From Planctomycetia bacterium (GTDB lineage Bacteria; Planctomycetota; Planctomycetia; Pirellulales; Thermoguttaceae): a stretch of 44,038 bases of DNA. This document shows, in pieces, positions 17,187 through 25,895 of this stretch (positions are counted from its first letter, which is position 1; each line of letters starts with the position of its first letter). The stretch covers positions 1 to 44,038 of the forward strand of contig JAUNBK010000023.1 of the NCBI GenBank assembly GCA_030527105.1. The letters run 5' to 3'. The notes below the pieces were generated by a model. The model had not been told where the DNA came from, did not search any database, and worked only from the letters and a program-made list of their open reading frames with translations. The translations under genes were made by a program, and so were the position numbers.

Positions 17187-18697
17187 CAGACGTTTTTGGC
17201 ATCCGGGCAAACGAAACCTTCGCGCCACTCGCGCGTAAGCATCTTGTTCGCCTCGTCGCAATCGACGAAACACTCTTTCTCGGGATCGAAAATGAGCTGC
17301 GGTCCCAACGAAAGCGGCGTCGCATCCAAGTCGACTCCATTGGCAACAAGATGATCGACCGTGCGTTGGAGCGTCGCTTTGTTGTCGTCTCGACTTTCGA
17401 TCTTCTCAAGCGCCGTGGCAATCTCGCCCTGCGACAACTTGTTTTTCTCGCCCAAATAGTAGCTGATGTTGCCCAGGTGCGCCATGGCGGCGGAGAGATG
17501 CCCATCGAGAACAGGAGCGTGGAGCGTAGAGGCGTCTCGACTCACGACCGCATTGATGAAATTATCATAATGCAGCTGATCGCTTCCACCCTTGAACTCT
17601 TTCACCATTTCTCCATTTTTGTTCAGAACGAAGCAGCGTCCATAGCTCTGCTGGATGAGTTTCCCCTCCGTTCCGTAGAAAATCACGCCCACACTCGCCT
17701 GGTCGAGCGCTGGAGTCTCAAGACCACGCGTCTCGAAAACGATCGTCTTGTCGCCATAATCAAAAACGGAGACTTCCGTGTTGGGAGTGTCGCCCGCATC
17801 GACGTAATTCAAATCTTTGCGTTCGGTTTGATAGCCGAGACGCCCGCCGTACGTGACGACTTTGTTGGGATGGCGCATGAGCCCCAACCCCCAGCGCGCG
17901 ATATCGAGCTGGTGAGGACCTTGGTTGCCGGAGTCGCCATTGCCATAAAGTCTCTGCCAGTGCCAATCGTAATGGAATCGAGGACGCGTGAGTCGCGGCT
18001 CCGTGTAGACGGCAGGTCCGCTCCAGAGATTGAAATCGACGTGCTCGGGAATATTTTGCGTATAGTCGCCCAAGGCGCCGATCGACTTTCGACGCTTGTA
18101 GCAAAGCCCGCGCGCGAAATTGACCTCGCCAATGCCACCCTCTGCAAGAAACGCAACGGCGTCGCGCAAAGCGGGATTCGATCGGCATTGGGTTCCGACT
18201 TGGCAAATTCTGCCGTATTTTGCCGCCGCAGCGACCATCGTGATACCCTCGAAAAGGTTCTGCGTTGCGGGCTTCTCAAGATAGACATCCTTGCCAGCTT
18301 GCATCGCCCAGATAGCCGAGAGCGCGTGCCAATGGTTGGGAGTTGCGCTTCCAACAACGTCCAAATCCGCATCGTCAAACGCCTCGCGCATGTCGCGAAC
18401 GAATTTGGGACGCGATCCTTGTTTTTTCTCAATCTGGTCGCAACGAGCGATACCGACTTTTTCGTCTGGATCGACGATGTACGTAATAATGGTCTTTGGA
18501 TTGCCCAAAAAACCGTCGATGTGCGACCCGCCGCGTCCATTGACGCCCAGAACGGCACACGTGATTTTATCGTTCGGCGCGATAGCGTCCTGCGCCAAAA
18601 CGAGCATTGGAGAAACGGAACCAGACGCAACGGCAACCGCCGCGCCCGAGTAGAGGGACGTGCGGAGGAAATTTCGACGCGAAACTTTGTGTGACAT
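17186..18697 (-). CDS. Tat-exported Gfo/Idh/MocA family oxidoreductase
   Basis: The product is 503 residues. The twin-arginine signal SRRNFLRTSLYSGAAVAVAS is followed by a mature region starting near residue 37. The Rossmann motif is VLGVNGRGGSHI (about 49-60) and the family Lys is in VYLEKPATQ (K142). Later motifs include NGDSGNQGPHQLDIARWGLG, typical of the long planctomycete subgroup. AAAGGAA lies before the ATG. It is divergent from the TIM-barrel sugar isomerase/epimerase gene at 19042, a pairing common in polyol and sugar-derivative pathways, so a shared substrate is plausible. The substrate itself is not known. Confidence 0.9.
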   Translation of the reverse strand: MSHKVSRRNFLRTSLYSGAAVAVASGSVSPMLVLAQDAIAPNDKITCAVLGVNGRGGSHIDGFLGNPKTIITYIVDPDEKVGIARCDQIEKKQGSRPKFVRDMREAFDDADLDVVGSATPNHWHALSAIWAMQAGKDVYLEKPATQNLFEGITMVAAAAKYGRICQVGTQCRSNPALRDAVAFLAEGGIGEVNFARGLCYKRRKSIGALGDYTQNIPEHVDFNLWSGPAVYTEPRLTRPRFHYDWHWQRLYGNGDSGNQGPHQLDIARWGLGLMRHPNKVVTYGGRLGYQTERKDLNYVDAGDTPNTEVSVFDYGDKTIVFETRGLETPALDQASVGVIFYGTEGKLIQQSYGRCFVLNKNGEMVKEFKGGSDQLHYDNFINAVVSRDASTLHAPVLDGHLSAAMAHLGNISYYLGEKNKLSQGEIATALEKIESRDDNKATLQRTVDHLVANGVDLDATPLSLGPQLIFDPEKECFVDCDEANKMLTREWREGFVCPDAKNV

Positions 18698-19041
18698 AAA
18701 ATTTTCCTTTGTGAAAAAGGCGGGAAATTAAAAACAACATAAGTTTATTATGCCCGAGATTTCGCGTGGTGTCAAGGAGAGAAAAAGGTGAAAATGCGAT
18801 TTTTCCCCAAATTTTCTGGGATTTTTCGCTTTTCGCTCCCCGAAGTGTCATGAGCCGTGGCACGCCGACCCAACGGCGGACTCGAGAGAATGCGAGAAAA
18901 AATCTTTGGAAAATCTCCGAAAAAACGGGGAGTCCCCATTGTTTTCCTCGAGAAAATGTGTTAAAGATAATGGGAACGATGTGTTTCATCATTGTTTCAT
19001 TTTAGGTTTCAGGTTTTTTGGGAGATTGAAGGAGACTAGAT
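18698..19041. other. Divergent intergenic region between oxidoreductase and isomerase genes
   Basis: These 344 bases contain the minus-strand promoter described separately. For the plus-strand gene a possible -10, GATAAT (18966-18971), lacks a clear -35. A perfect palindrome GGGGAGTCCCC (18927-18937) lies about 30 bases upstream of that box and is a candidate operator. GAAGGAG, the ribosome-binding site of the isomerase gene, is about seven bases before 19042. No gene is seen. Confidence 0.45.
18747..18775 (-). promoter_or_regulatory. Promoter of the second Tat oxidoreductase gene
   Basis: On the minus strand TTGACA (18775-18770) is separated by 17 bases from CATAAT (18752-18747), about 50 bases upstream of the ATG. 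The -35 is a perfect consensus. Confidence 0.75.
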
Positions 19042-20049
19042 ATGTCACGACCGATTACGATTTTCACGGGTCAGTGGGGCGATTTGCCGTTTGATGAACT
19101 GGCAAGCAAAATGAGTGAAATCGGATACGAAGGGCTTGAACTCGCGTGTGCGGGCGATCATTTTGACGTCAACGCCGCGCTTGAGGATGATGGCTATTGG
19201 CCCGCAAAAAAGGCGGCGCTTCAAAAGTACGGCTTGAATTGCTGGGCAATCAGCAACCATTGTGTCGGGCAGTGCGTTTTGGATAATATCGACTCGCGCC
19301 ACAAGACCGTGGTGCCCGCGCACGTTTGGGGAGACGGAGACCCGGCTGGCGTTAATGCTCGTGCGGCGGAGGAACTCAAGAAAACCGCTCGTGCGGCAGC
19401 GAAAGGCGGCGTTAAGGTCGTCACGGGTTTCACGGGATCCAGCATTTGGCCTTATCTCTATTCGTTCCCGCCCGTCCCGCAGTCCACGATCGACGACGGA
19501 TTCAAACTCCTTGCGGAACGCTTCATTCCCATTCTCGATGTGTTCCAAGAGTGCGGTGTTAAATTCGCTCTGGAGGTGCACCCTACGGAAATCGCGTTCG
19601 ACATTTATACCACCGAAATGGCTCTCAAAGCGCTGGATTATCACCCCGCCTTTGGGTTCAACTTCGACCCGAGCCACTTGGTGTGGCAGGGAGTTGATCC
19701 GGTCGAATTCATTCGAATGTTCCCCGATCGAATTTTCCACGTGCACGTGAAAGACGCCGCTGTCACGCTCAACGGCAAGTCTGGCATCCTCGCAAGTCAC
19801 ATCAACTTTGGCGACCGTCGTCGTGGTTGGGACTTCCGCTCTCCTGGGCATGGAGACGTCAATTTCGAGGAAATCATTCGCGAGCTGAACGTCATTGGCT
19901 ACACCGGTCCGCTCTCCGTCGAGTGGGAGGATTCCGGCATGGAGCGTTTCTATGGCGCGCGCGATGCGTTCAATTACGTCAAGGAAATCGACTTTTCGCC
20001 GAGCAACATCGCCTTTGATGCGGCATTCGATCGCGACATTCAGTCCTGA
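19042..20049 (+). CDS. Sugar phosphate isomerase/epimerase (xylose-isomerase-like TIM barrel)
   Basis: The product is 335 residues with no signal peptide, so cytoplasmic. It has AP-endonuclease-2/xylose-isomerase-type features: [15 protein letters not shown] at strand 2, the metal-binding Glu in [44 protein letters not shown] and SVEWEDSGM. These supply the expected Glu/Asp/His/Glu divalent metal ligands. A strong GAAGGAG precedes the ATG. Its divergent neighbour is a Gfo/Idh/MocA oxidoreductase, which suggests the pair handles related keto or inosose-type sugars, though the oxidoreductase is predicted to be exported. The exact substrate cannot be read from sequence. Confidence 0.87.
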   Translation: MSRPITIFTGQWGDLPFDELASKMSEIGYEGLELACAGDHFDVNAALEDDGYWPAKKAALQKYGLNCWAISNHCVGQCVLDNIDSRHKTVVPAHVWGDGDPAGVNARAAEELKKTARAAAKGGVKVVTGFTGSSIWPYLYSFPPVPQSTIDDGFKLLAERFIPILDVFQECGVKFALEVHPTEIAFDIYTTEMALKALDYHPAFGFNFDPSHLVWQGVDPVEFIRMFPDRIFHVHVKDAAVTLNGKSGILASHINFGDRRRGWDFRSPGHGDVNFEEIIRELNVIGYTGPLSVEWEDSGMERFYGARDAFNYVKEIDFSPSNIAFDAAFDRDIQS

Positions 20050-20189
20050 TAGAGTCTCCTGATCGAACGAGATGAATTGGAACACCGCCGGAGTTGGCGC
20101 CTCAACGAGGTGTCGATTCCGTGCGGGGGGGCTTTTTGCCCAATTCGAGAGTGTGCGATGTGTCGTGTTTGGTAGAATTCTGAACGAAG

Positions 20190-20195
20190 TATAAT
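20190..20195 (+). promoter_or_regulatory. -10 box of the glycosyltransferase promoter
   Basis: A perfect TATAAT lies 40 bases before the TTG start at 20236. The best -35 (TTTGGT, 16-base spacing) is weak. Confidence 0.45.
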
Positions 20196-20235
20196 TGTTT
20201 CAACCCTTTGCATATCGTATATCGAGGACTTTTTT

Positions 20236-20958
20236 TTGTTCAACATAGTTTGTATGAAGTGGGGCGAACGCTACCCTGCGAGTTACGTGAATCGTCTCGC
20301 CTCTATGGTGCGACGGCACATGACTCACCCCTTTTTACTCACGTGTTTCACGGAACATGCGGAGGGGATCGACTCAAGTGTCAATATTCTTCCGCTCCCT
20401 GAGATGGATTTGGATCCTCGTCTTCCAGAGCGTGGGTGGCGAAAAATCTCCATGTTCCAAGAGACTCTCGGAAATTTGTCCGGCTCCGCTTTGTTTCTTG
20501 ATCTCGACGTCCTTATTGTCGGGGCACTTGAGCCTTTTTTTGCGGTGCCTGGCGACTTTCGCGTCATAAAAGATTGGAACCTTAAAAACTACATCGGGAA
20601 CACTTCGGTTTTTCGTTTCGAAATCGGGGCGCAGCCCGAGGCGCTGGAGTTTTTTCTCCAAAATGGGGAATCCGTCCGCGAGCGCTTTCGCAACGAGCAA
20701 GCGTATCTCTCATGGTTCATGAAAGAGAGAAATCTCCTCCAATATTGGGACGAAAATTGGTGCGTGAGCTTCAAAAGACACTGCATGCGACCCTTTCCGC
20801 TCGGGTATTTCATTGAGGCGAAAAAGCCAGACCCCGAGACGAAGGTGGTTGTTTTTCATGGAAATCCCAACCCGCACGACCTCCTCGAGAATTGGACGGG
20901 GAGAATGGGACTCCGCAGCGTCAAAAAAACGCGTTGGATCGAGGAGAATTGGAAGTGA
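20236..20958 (+). CDS. GT8-like glycosyltransferase
   Basis: The product is 240 residues and cytoplasmic. The start is TTG at 20236, chosen because GAGGA lies about eight bases upstream and the first codons give FNIVCMKWGERY, which looks like the natural first beta-strand; the next ATG (20254) has no ribosome-binding site and would cut into it. The GT-A metal motif is FLDLDVLIVG (D89/D91), and VVFHGNPNPHD near residue 212 resembles the HGxxKPW metal-binding motif of GT8 enzymes. NTSVFRFEIG lies between. Donor and acceptor are unknown. The gene converges with epmB, with 34 bases between the stops. Confidence 0.72.
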   Translation: MFNIVCMKWGERYPASYVNRLASMVRRHMTHPFLLTCFTEHAEGIDSSVNILPLPEMDLDPRLPERGWRKISMFQETLGNLSGSALFLDLDVLIVGALEPFFAVPGDFRVIKDWNLKNYIGNTSVFRFEIGAQPEALEFFLQNGESVRERFRNEQAYLSWFMKERNLLQYWDENWCVSFKRHCMRPFPLGYFIEAKKPDPETKVVVFHGNPNPHDLLENWTGRMGLRSVKKTRWIEENWK

Positions 20959-20992
20959 GCGAGGGCGAAGGCGAAAACCGTCTCACGCAGAG

Positions 20993-21964
20993 TCACGACA
21001 ACTCCGAGATGGGGCGCTTCCCCTCTTCGCCCGGGATTTCGCGCACGAATTGGGGGACGGCATACCCCGAAAGACGCCCCCGCAAGGCGCGCACGATTTT
21101 AAGTCCCTCTTCGTCGGGCACCTCAAAATGTGCCGCTCCCTGCACGCGATCCAGCTGGTGGAGATAGTACGGAAGGACATTCTTGTTCGCCAATTTCTCG
21201 TAGAGGCGTTCGAGGACGTCGACATCATCGTTGACGCCCCGAAGGAGGACTCCCTGTTGAAGCAGAACAACGCCCGCACGATGGAGGAGCGCGAAATTCT
21301 CCTCCGTTTCGGGCGAAATTTCGTCGGGGTGATTGATGTGGACAACAAAATAGAGAGGTTTCGACACACGCTCAAAAAAATTTTCAACTTTTTTTATAAA
21401 ATTTTTTGAGATTCTTTGCGGGCAAAAAATGGGGGAGCGAGTGTGTACGCGAATCCTTGCGATATGTTTGTTTTTTCCAAATTCCTCCAACAGATAAAAG
21501 AAAAGGTCGTCGTTTAGCGTCATTGGATCGCCACCGCTCAGGATGATTTCATGAATCGAAACGTCTTTTGCGACTTGAAATAAAGCACTCTGATAATTTT
21601 CATGTTTTAAGACTCCCGCAGGCGGAGCGTTCCTTAAGTAGCGTCGAAAACAAAAACGACAGTTCCCAAAACAAAATGGAGTGGTCATAAGGAGTGCGCG
21701 ACCTAAATATTTCCGCAAGATTCGTACACAATCAAAATTTTCGGGGGTGGGGGCTTGCTCTTGAAGCGGATCGGTAGTAAAATACGGACTCGATAGAAGT
21801 TCCTCGCGTGAAGGGAGTATTTGTCGCAGCAGGGCGTTCGACGAGCTTCGCTCTGCTGTCTGGACGAAATGTTCGGTTGCGAGAAAAGGATACTGAGTTT
21901 CGTGTTCCAACGACTCCATCTCTTCCGCCTGGACGCATTTCGGGAAACTGCGGTTTTTCGTCAT
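20993..21964 (-). CDS. epmB: EF-P lysine 2,3-aminomutase (EpmB-type radical SAM)
   Basis: EpmB converts (S)-alpha-lysine to (R)-beta-lysine, the group added to EF-P. The product is 323 residues, close to EpmB and shorter than clostridial KamA (about 416). The radical SAM cluster motif CFGNCRFCFRR gives C98, C102 and C105. EIILSGGDPMTLND and VHTRSPIFCPQRI are the SAM- and PLP-associated segments seen in this family. LLQQGVLLRGVND and YYLHQLDRVQGAAHFEVP are typical of the C-terminal part. It is divergent from efp, which supports the assignment. AGGA precedes the ATG. Confidence 0.9.
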   Translation of the reverse strand: MTKNRSFPKCVQAEEMESLEHETQYPFLATEHFVQTAERSSSNALLRQILPSREELLSSPYFTTDPLQEQAPTPENFDCVRILRKYLGRALLMTTPFCFGNCRFCFRRYLRNAPPAGVLKHENYQSALFQVAKDVSIHEIILSGGDPMTLNDDLFFYLLEEFGKNKHIARIRVHTRSPIFCPQRISKNFIKKVENFFERVSKPLYFVVHINHPDEISPETEENFALLHRAGVVLLQQGVLLRGVNDDVDVLERLYEKLANKNVLPYYLHQLDRVQGAAHFEVPDEEGLKIVRALRGRLSGYAVPQFVREIPGEEGKRPISELS

Positions 21965-22085
21965 GGTACAATCCTATTAGGTTTTTATATTCAGAACACG
22001 CCTCCTTCGGCGCTGCATGTTTGTGTATCGTCAAAAAAGGGGCGAACGATTATAGCTGTTTGTTTGAAAAGGAAGGAATCATAAC

Positions 22086-22655
22086 GTGGGAAGTTACAAC
22101 ACGAGCGAATTTCGCAAAGGGTTGAAGGTTCAGCTTGATGGCGATCCGTTTATCATGATTGAGTGTCAATTTGTGAAACCGGGCAAAGGGCAAGCGCTCT
22201 ACAAGTGCAAGCTCCGCAACCTCTTGCGCGGCACCGTGCTGGAAAGAACATGGAAAAGCGGCGACTCTATCGAATCCGCTGACATCGCCGAGATTCAGGC
22301 GCAATATCTCTATCGACAGGGAGACGAGTGGGTCTTCATGTGCAACGAAACTTACGAGCAGTACGAGCTGCCATCTACGACGATTGACGACGCTTGGAAG
22401 TATCTCAAAGAGGGTATGGTGTGCGACGTCATGCTGTACAACAACAACCCAATTGGCATCACGCCACCCAATCATGTCGTTTTGGAAGTGACGCAGGCGG
22501 ATCCTGCCGTCCGAGGAAACACCGCGACGAACGTGACGAAACCTTGCACCGTTGAGACCGGCGCGGAAATTATCGTCCCCAACTTCGTCGAGCAGGGAGA
22601 GAAAATCCGCGTCGACACTCGTACTGGAGAGTACATCGAGCGCGTGAAAGATTAA
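22086..22655 (+). CDS. efp: Elongation factor P
   Basis: EF-P binds between the P and E sites and relieves ribosome stalling at polyproline. The product is 189 residues, the usual length. The start is GTG at 22086 with GGAAGGAA upstream. The loop VKPGKGQA carries the lysine at position 34, the residue beta-lysylated in E. coli, and the divergent epmB gene fits that modification route. The C-terminal motif VDTRTGEYIERV is standard. No EpmA (lysyl-tRNA synthetase-like ligase) gene is in the window. Confidence 0.97.
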   Translation: MGSYNTSEFRKGLKVQLDGDPFIMIECQFVKPGKGQALYKCKLRNLLRGTVLERTWKSGDSIESADIAEIQAQYLYRQGDEWVFMCNETYEQYELPSTTIDDAWKYLKEGMVCDVMLYNNNPIGITPPNHVVLEVTQADPAVRGNTATNVTKPCTVETGAEIIVPNFVEQGEKIRVDTRTGEYIERVKD

Positions 22656-22704
22656 AGAGCACGAAAATCCCACGCGATTTTTCTCCGACAGCTTGGTTTC
22701 ATTC

Positions 22705-22743
22705 GCGACGCAGCGGAGTTCCTTGCGTCGCCCGCTCTTTTTT
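22705..22743 (+). terminator. efp terminator
   Basis: GCGACGCA (22705-22712) and TGCGTCGC (22724-22731) form a perfect eight-base stem with an 11-base loop, followed by CCGCTC and a T6 run. An outer pairing of AAAGAGC just after the efp stop with GCTCTTT is also possible. Confidence 0.8.
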
Positions 22744-22796
22744 GTCTTTTATCGTCGTGTTGGGTTGAGATTCGGCGAGTAAGGAGTTTTTTTGAC

Positions 22797-23840
22797 ATGG
22801 ATTATTCGATCATTTTTGATGTCATTCGCGACGCGTGCGATCTCACGCTCCGGATTCAAGAGAAGTTCGTGACGCCCGAAACGTGGCAAAAGAAGGACAA
22901 GTCGCCCGTCACGGTGGGGGATTTAGCGGTTCAAACGCTGGTTGCCGCCAAGCTCTCGAGCGCGTTCCCCTCCATTCCTCTCGTGGCGGAAGAGTCGGCA
23001 GACCTCCTTCAAAGCGACGACGGCGCGCGATTTATGAGCATCATCCTCGAATTCACGTCGAAATACCTCCCAGACGTTACGCCTGAGCGCGTGATCGAAT
23101 GGGTTGCGCGTGGCGATCATCGAAAAGCTGGCGCCTCCAGCACTTTTTGGACGTTGGATCCAATTGATGGCACCAAGGGTTTTTTGCGCGGCGGGCAGTA
23201 CGCCATTGCGCTCGCGCTCCTTGAGGACTACAAGGTCTCTTTTGGCGTCTTGGGCTTGCCATGCTTGCCCCCGGACGAGAAAGGACATTTCGCTTCGAAT
23301 CGCCAAAGCACGCCGACAGACTCGGCAAAAAAAGGCTCGCTCGTCTACGCGCAGCGTGGGAAAGGGACTTGGCGGCGGACGCTTTGCATGGAGGATGGCT
23401 CGCTCAAATTGGACGACGACTCGCCCGTGAGGCTTCAAACGTCGAACGTTTCCGACGCGCGCCAGGCGTCGTTCCTCCGCTCTTTCGAGGCGGCTCACAC
23501 CAACGTCAGCCAGATCGACCTCCTCGCGGAGCGTATGCAGATCGGTGGAGAGCCTGTTTTAATGGATAGCCAGGCGAAGTATGCCGTCTTGGCGGCGGGG
23601 GAAGGCGATTTGCTGTTCCGTTTCATTTCGTCCAAGCTCCCCAATTACAAGGAGAAAATTTGGGATCAGGCGGCTGGCTCGATCGTTCTCGAGGAGGCGG
23701 GCGGAAAAATCACGGACTTGGACGGCGTCGACTTGGATTTCTCGCAAGGGTTCGAACTCACGAAAAACCGAGGCGTCTGCGCGTCGAACGGACTCCTCCA
23801 CGACGAAACGCTGCGCGCCATCAAGGAAATTGGCGCATGA
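22797..23840 (+). CDS. 3'(2'),5'-bisphosphate nucleotidase (HAL2/CysQ-like)
   Basis: This inositol-monophosphatase-fold enzyme is expected to hydrolyse 3'-phosphoadenosine 5'-phosphate, the by-product of sulfotransfer and PAPS reduction, to AMP. The product is 347 residues, near the HAL2 length. Metal ligands are visible: EE in LVAEESADL (65-66), DPIDGTKGF (D121, D124) and WDQAAGSIVLEEAGG. The DPIDGTKGF form and FGVLGLPCLP are typical of bisphosphate nucleotidases rather than inositol phosphatases. AAGGAG lies about ten bases before the ATG. It follows the efp terminator, so it likely has its own promoter. Its stop is ten bases from the end of the opposing ankyrin gene. Confidence 0.88.
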   Translation: MDYSIIFDVIRDACDLTLRIQEKFVTPETWQKKDKSPVTVGDLAVQTLVAAKLSSAFPSIPLVAEESADLLQSDDGARFMSIILEFTSKYLPDVTPERVIEWVARGDHRKAGASSTFWTLDPIDGTKGFLRGGQYAIALALLEDYKVSFGVLGLPCLPPDEKGHFASNRQSTPTDSAKKGSLVYAQRGKGTWRRTLCMEDGSLKLDDDSPVRLQTSNVSDARQASFLRSFEAAHTNVSQIDLLAERMQIGGEPVLMDSQAKYAVLAAGEGDLLFRFISSKLPNYKEKIWDQAAGSIVLEEAGGKITDLDGVDLDFSQGFELTKNRGVCASNGLLHDETLRAIKEIGA

Positions 23841-23850
23841 TTTTGCGCGA

Positions 23851-24444
23851 TTATTGAGCTTCCTGGGTCTCTTGTTTCGCGTTCTTCAACAAACGCTTGA
23901 GCGACCAGGACGGTCCTGGAAGCCACGTTCTCACGAGGAGAATCATCATTGCGATGAAAATCCACGGGTACATGAGATTCCCGAGAAAGATGTATTTTAT
24001 CAAATAGCCTCCAATTTTCTTCCGCATACAGGCGGGACACGCGATACAATTTTCCGTTCGTAATTGGTACACCAAGAGGAAAAACGCGACCGAGTTGAAC
24101 GTGAAATATTTGATATCCTTCGATAATTTTCCACAAATCGGACACGGAAAGCAATCTTCATCAAGGGGCCACGAGACGCCCAATTCTGCGCACTTTTTTT
24201 CGCGTTCTTGGATGAGAAGGCAACGAATGAAAACGTCGTCGACATTCATATCTTCCCACGGATGCAGCGTCGTCGCGCCCGAGTCGATGAGAAATCGCAC
24301 CAAATCCAAATCCCCCTCTTGCGCCGCGAGGTACAAAATGGGAAGACCTTGGTACTCCCAATATTCGATGGACTCTCCCGATTTCACACTTTCACGAACG
24401 AACTCCCAAAACGCGTCTCGTTCTTCAACTGGCAAAACGCTCAT
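23851..24444 (-). CDS. Ankyrin-repeat, zinc-ribbon, membrane-anchored protein of unknown function
   Basis: The product is 197 residues. Residues about 30-65 contain an ankyrin-like unit (PILYLAAQEGDLDLVRFLIDSGA). Then come CPICGK (about 98-103) and CIACPACMRKK (about 130-140), together a possible four-cysteine zinc site. Hydrophobic stretches near 115-128 and 147-168 (LMYPWIFIAMMILLV) suggest membrane attachment. GGAGG, an excellent ribosome-binding site, precedes the ATG. I do not recognise a named family. The combination suggests a membrane-tethered protein-interaction module; the partner is unknown. Confidence 0.7.
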   Translation of the reverse strand: MSVLPVEERDAFWEFVRESVKSGESIEYWEYQGLPILYLAAQEGDLDLVRFLIDSGATTLHPWEDMNVDDVFIRCLLIQEREKKCAELGVSWPLDEDCFPCPICGKLSKDIKYFTFNSVAFFLLVYQLRTENCIACPACMRKKIGGYLIKYIFLGNLMYPWIFIAMMILLVRTWLPGPSWSLKRLLKNAKQETQEAQ

Positions 24445-24492
24445 AGTGTATCCTCCTCTTCTGCCAAAAATTAATAAATTACGTGCGACAAA

Positions 24493-25773
24493 TCACCTAC
24501 GATGAATCTCCGTGTCGCGAATGTCGATCATATAAATCTGCCGCCCGCCGGTGTGTGCCGAGTCGATGAGGATTTTGGTGCCCGATCGATTGCTTCGAGG
24601 GTGAAGGTCGCATCGCCACTCGCCACGGAATTCGGGCGGGAGATAAAACTCGCCAAGTGGTATCGTCTCTTCCGTATCGATGTGAAAAAGGAACGGACGC
24701 TGAATCCGATTCCGGTCGGGATACGTGTCGTTGAGGAGCCACTTTTGCTGTGTGTGTGGGAGGTACGAGACGTGCCCATCCACTTTCATAATTTCGTGTC
24801 CGACGACGCCGTCGTTTTGGGTTTGGTCTTCCAAAACGTAGAAACGATCTCCATGAGAAGGTCGGCGCGCAAAAGCAATAACGTGCTTCGGGTCGCGCCA
24901 TACGAGGTGCGACGTCATATTGTGCGGGTTCAGAACGTAGATATTCCCCCCATCCGCATCTGCCGTCATTAATCTCGTCTTCCAATACGATTTTTCGTCC
25001 TTTCCGCGCCACCGATGCAAAAAGAGAAAACGCTTCGAGTCGGGCGCAATCAGCAGATGATTGAACCAATGCTTCGCGCCCTTGGAGTATCCCTCCGGGG
25101 GCGCCATGTCGGCAACTTGCGCAAACGTGATAATCAAACGCGACTCGCCAGTTTCCAAATCCATGCGCCAAATTCCTGCGTCGTCCGGCGCGGCAAGGCT
25201 CGCGTTTCGATCGCTCACGCCGCAATATCCATACCCCGGGCGTGTGTCGTTCAACCGCGCAAAATCGGGATACAACGCGAATTTCCCATCAGGGCTGATG
25301 ACATATGCAGGACCGGGCAGCTCGCGATACTTCCCCGTGTGTGGCGAGTAGACGTGCGAGAAAAATCGATCCCCCTCGCGATCGTTCCAAATGACTTCCG
25401 CCTCCTCGAACGTTTCGCGCCCCGGAATCCATTGCAACATCGGACCCTGCTGCCAATTCCACGCGCACGAAGTGCCAATCTCCGTCCATCGGTTTTTGTC
25501 GGAAGTATCAATGAGACCGACACGAATCACGTCGTCTGGCTTCGGCGATCGCCCTTGGAAGTCGACTTCGTTCCCCGTGACGAATCGGTCGCTTGGGTCG
25601 AAATGCAATTGATCGTAGTACGCGCCCCAGTGGAACAACGGTCCCTGAGTGAGCGCTTGGCACGGAGGGAACTTTTTCTCGGCAGGTGTGTTCGCCAAGA
25701 GGCGCGACGCGGAGGGCGAAATAGCCGCGCCAAGCGCGAGGGATTGAAGGAAATATCTTCGTGAAAAATACAT
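24493..25773 (-). CDS. Exported beta-propeller protein, oligogalacturonate-lyase-like
   Basis: The product is 426 residues with a Tat-like signal (SRRYFLQSLALGAA), so exported. The body has propeller-blade signatures such as YVISPDGKFALYPDFARL, GIWRMDLETGESRLI, HLLIAPDSKRFLFLHRWRG, TSHLVWRDPKHVIAFA and GEWRCDLHPRSNRSG. These, with His residues after blade strands, resemble PL22 oligogalacturonate lyases, which cleave unsaturated oligogalacturonides with a metal ion. Whether the lyase residues are complete was not verified; it could be a TolB-like propeller without lyase activity. AGGAG lies six bases before the ATG. Confidence 0.68.
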   Translation of the reverse strand: MYFSRRYFLQSLALGAAISPSASRLLANTPAEKKFPPCQALTQGPLFHWGAYYDQLHFDPSDRFVTGNEVDFQGRSPKPDDVIRVGLIDTSDKNRWTEIGTSCAWNWQQGPMLQWIPGRETFEEAEVIWNDREGDRFFSHVYSPHTGKYRELPGPAYVISPDGKFALYPDFARLNDTRPGYGYCGVSDRNASLAAPDDAGIWRMDLETGESRLIITFAQVADMAPPEGYSKGAKHWFNHLLIAPDSKRFLFLHRWRGKDEKSYWKTRLMTADADGGNIYVLNPHNMTSHLVWRDPKHVIAFARRPSHGDRFYVLEDQTQNDGVVGHEIMKVDGHVSYLPHTQQKWLLNDTYPDRNRIQRPFLFHIDTEETIPLGEFYLPPEFRGEWRCDLHPRSNRSGTKILIDSAHTGGRQIYMIDIRDTEIHRR

Positions 25774-25895
25774 GGTGTGCTCCTATGAATTTATATTTTG
25801 CGCGCGATTCCGTCGAACCATCCGCAGGAAAACTCCAGCACCACAACCCGCCAAATGTGGTGTCAGATTTTGTTGCGAGGTGGGACAATGTGCGT

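Noticed and set aside
17351..18694. 447-codon plus-strand frame
   Set aside because: It is the shadow of the Tat oxidoreductase; long antisense frames are common at this codon usage.
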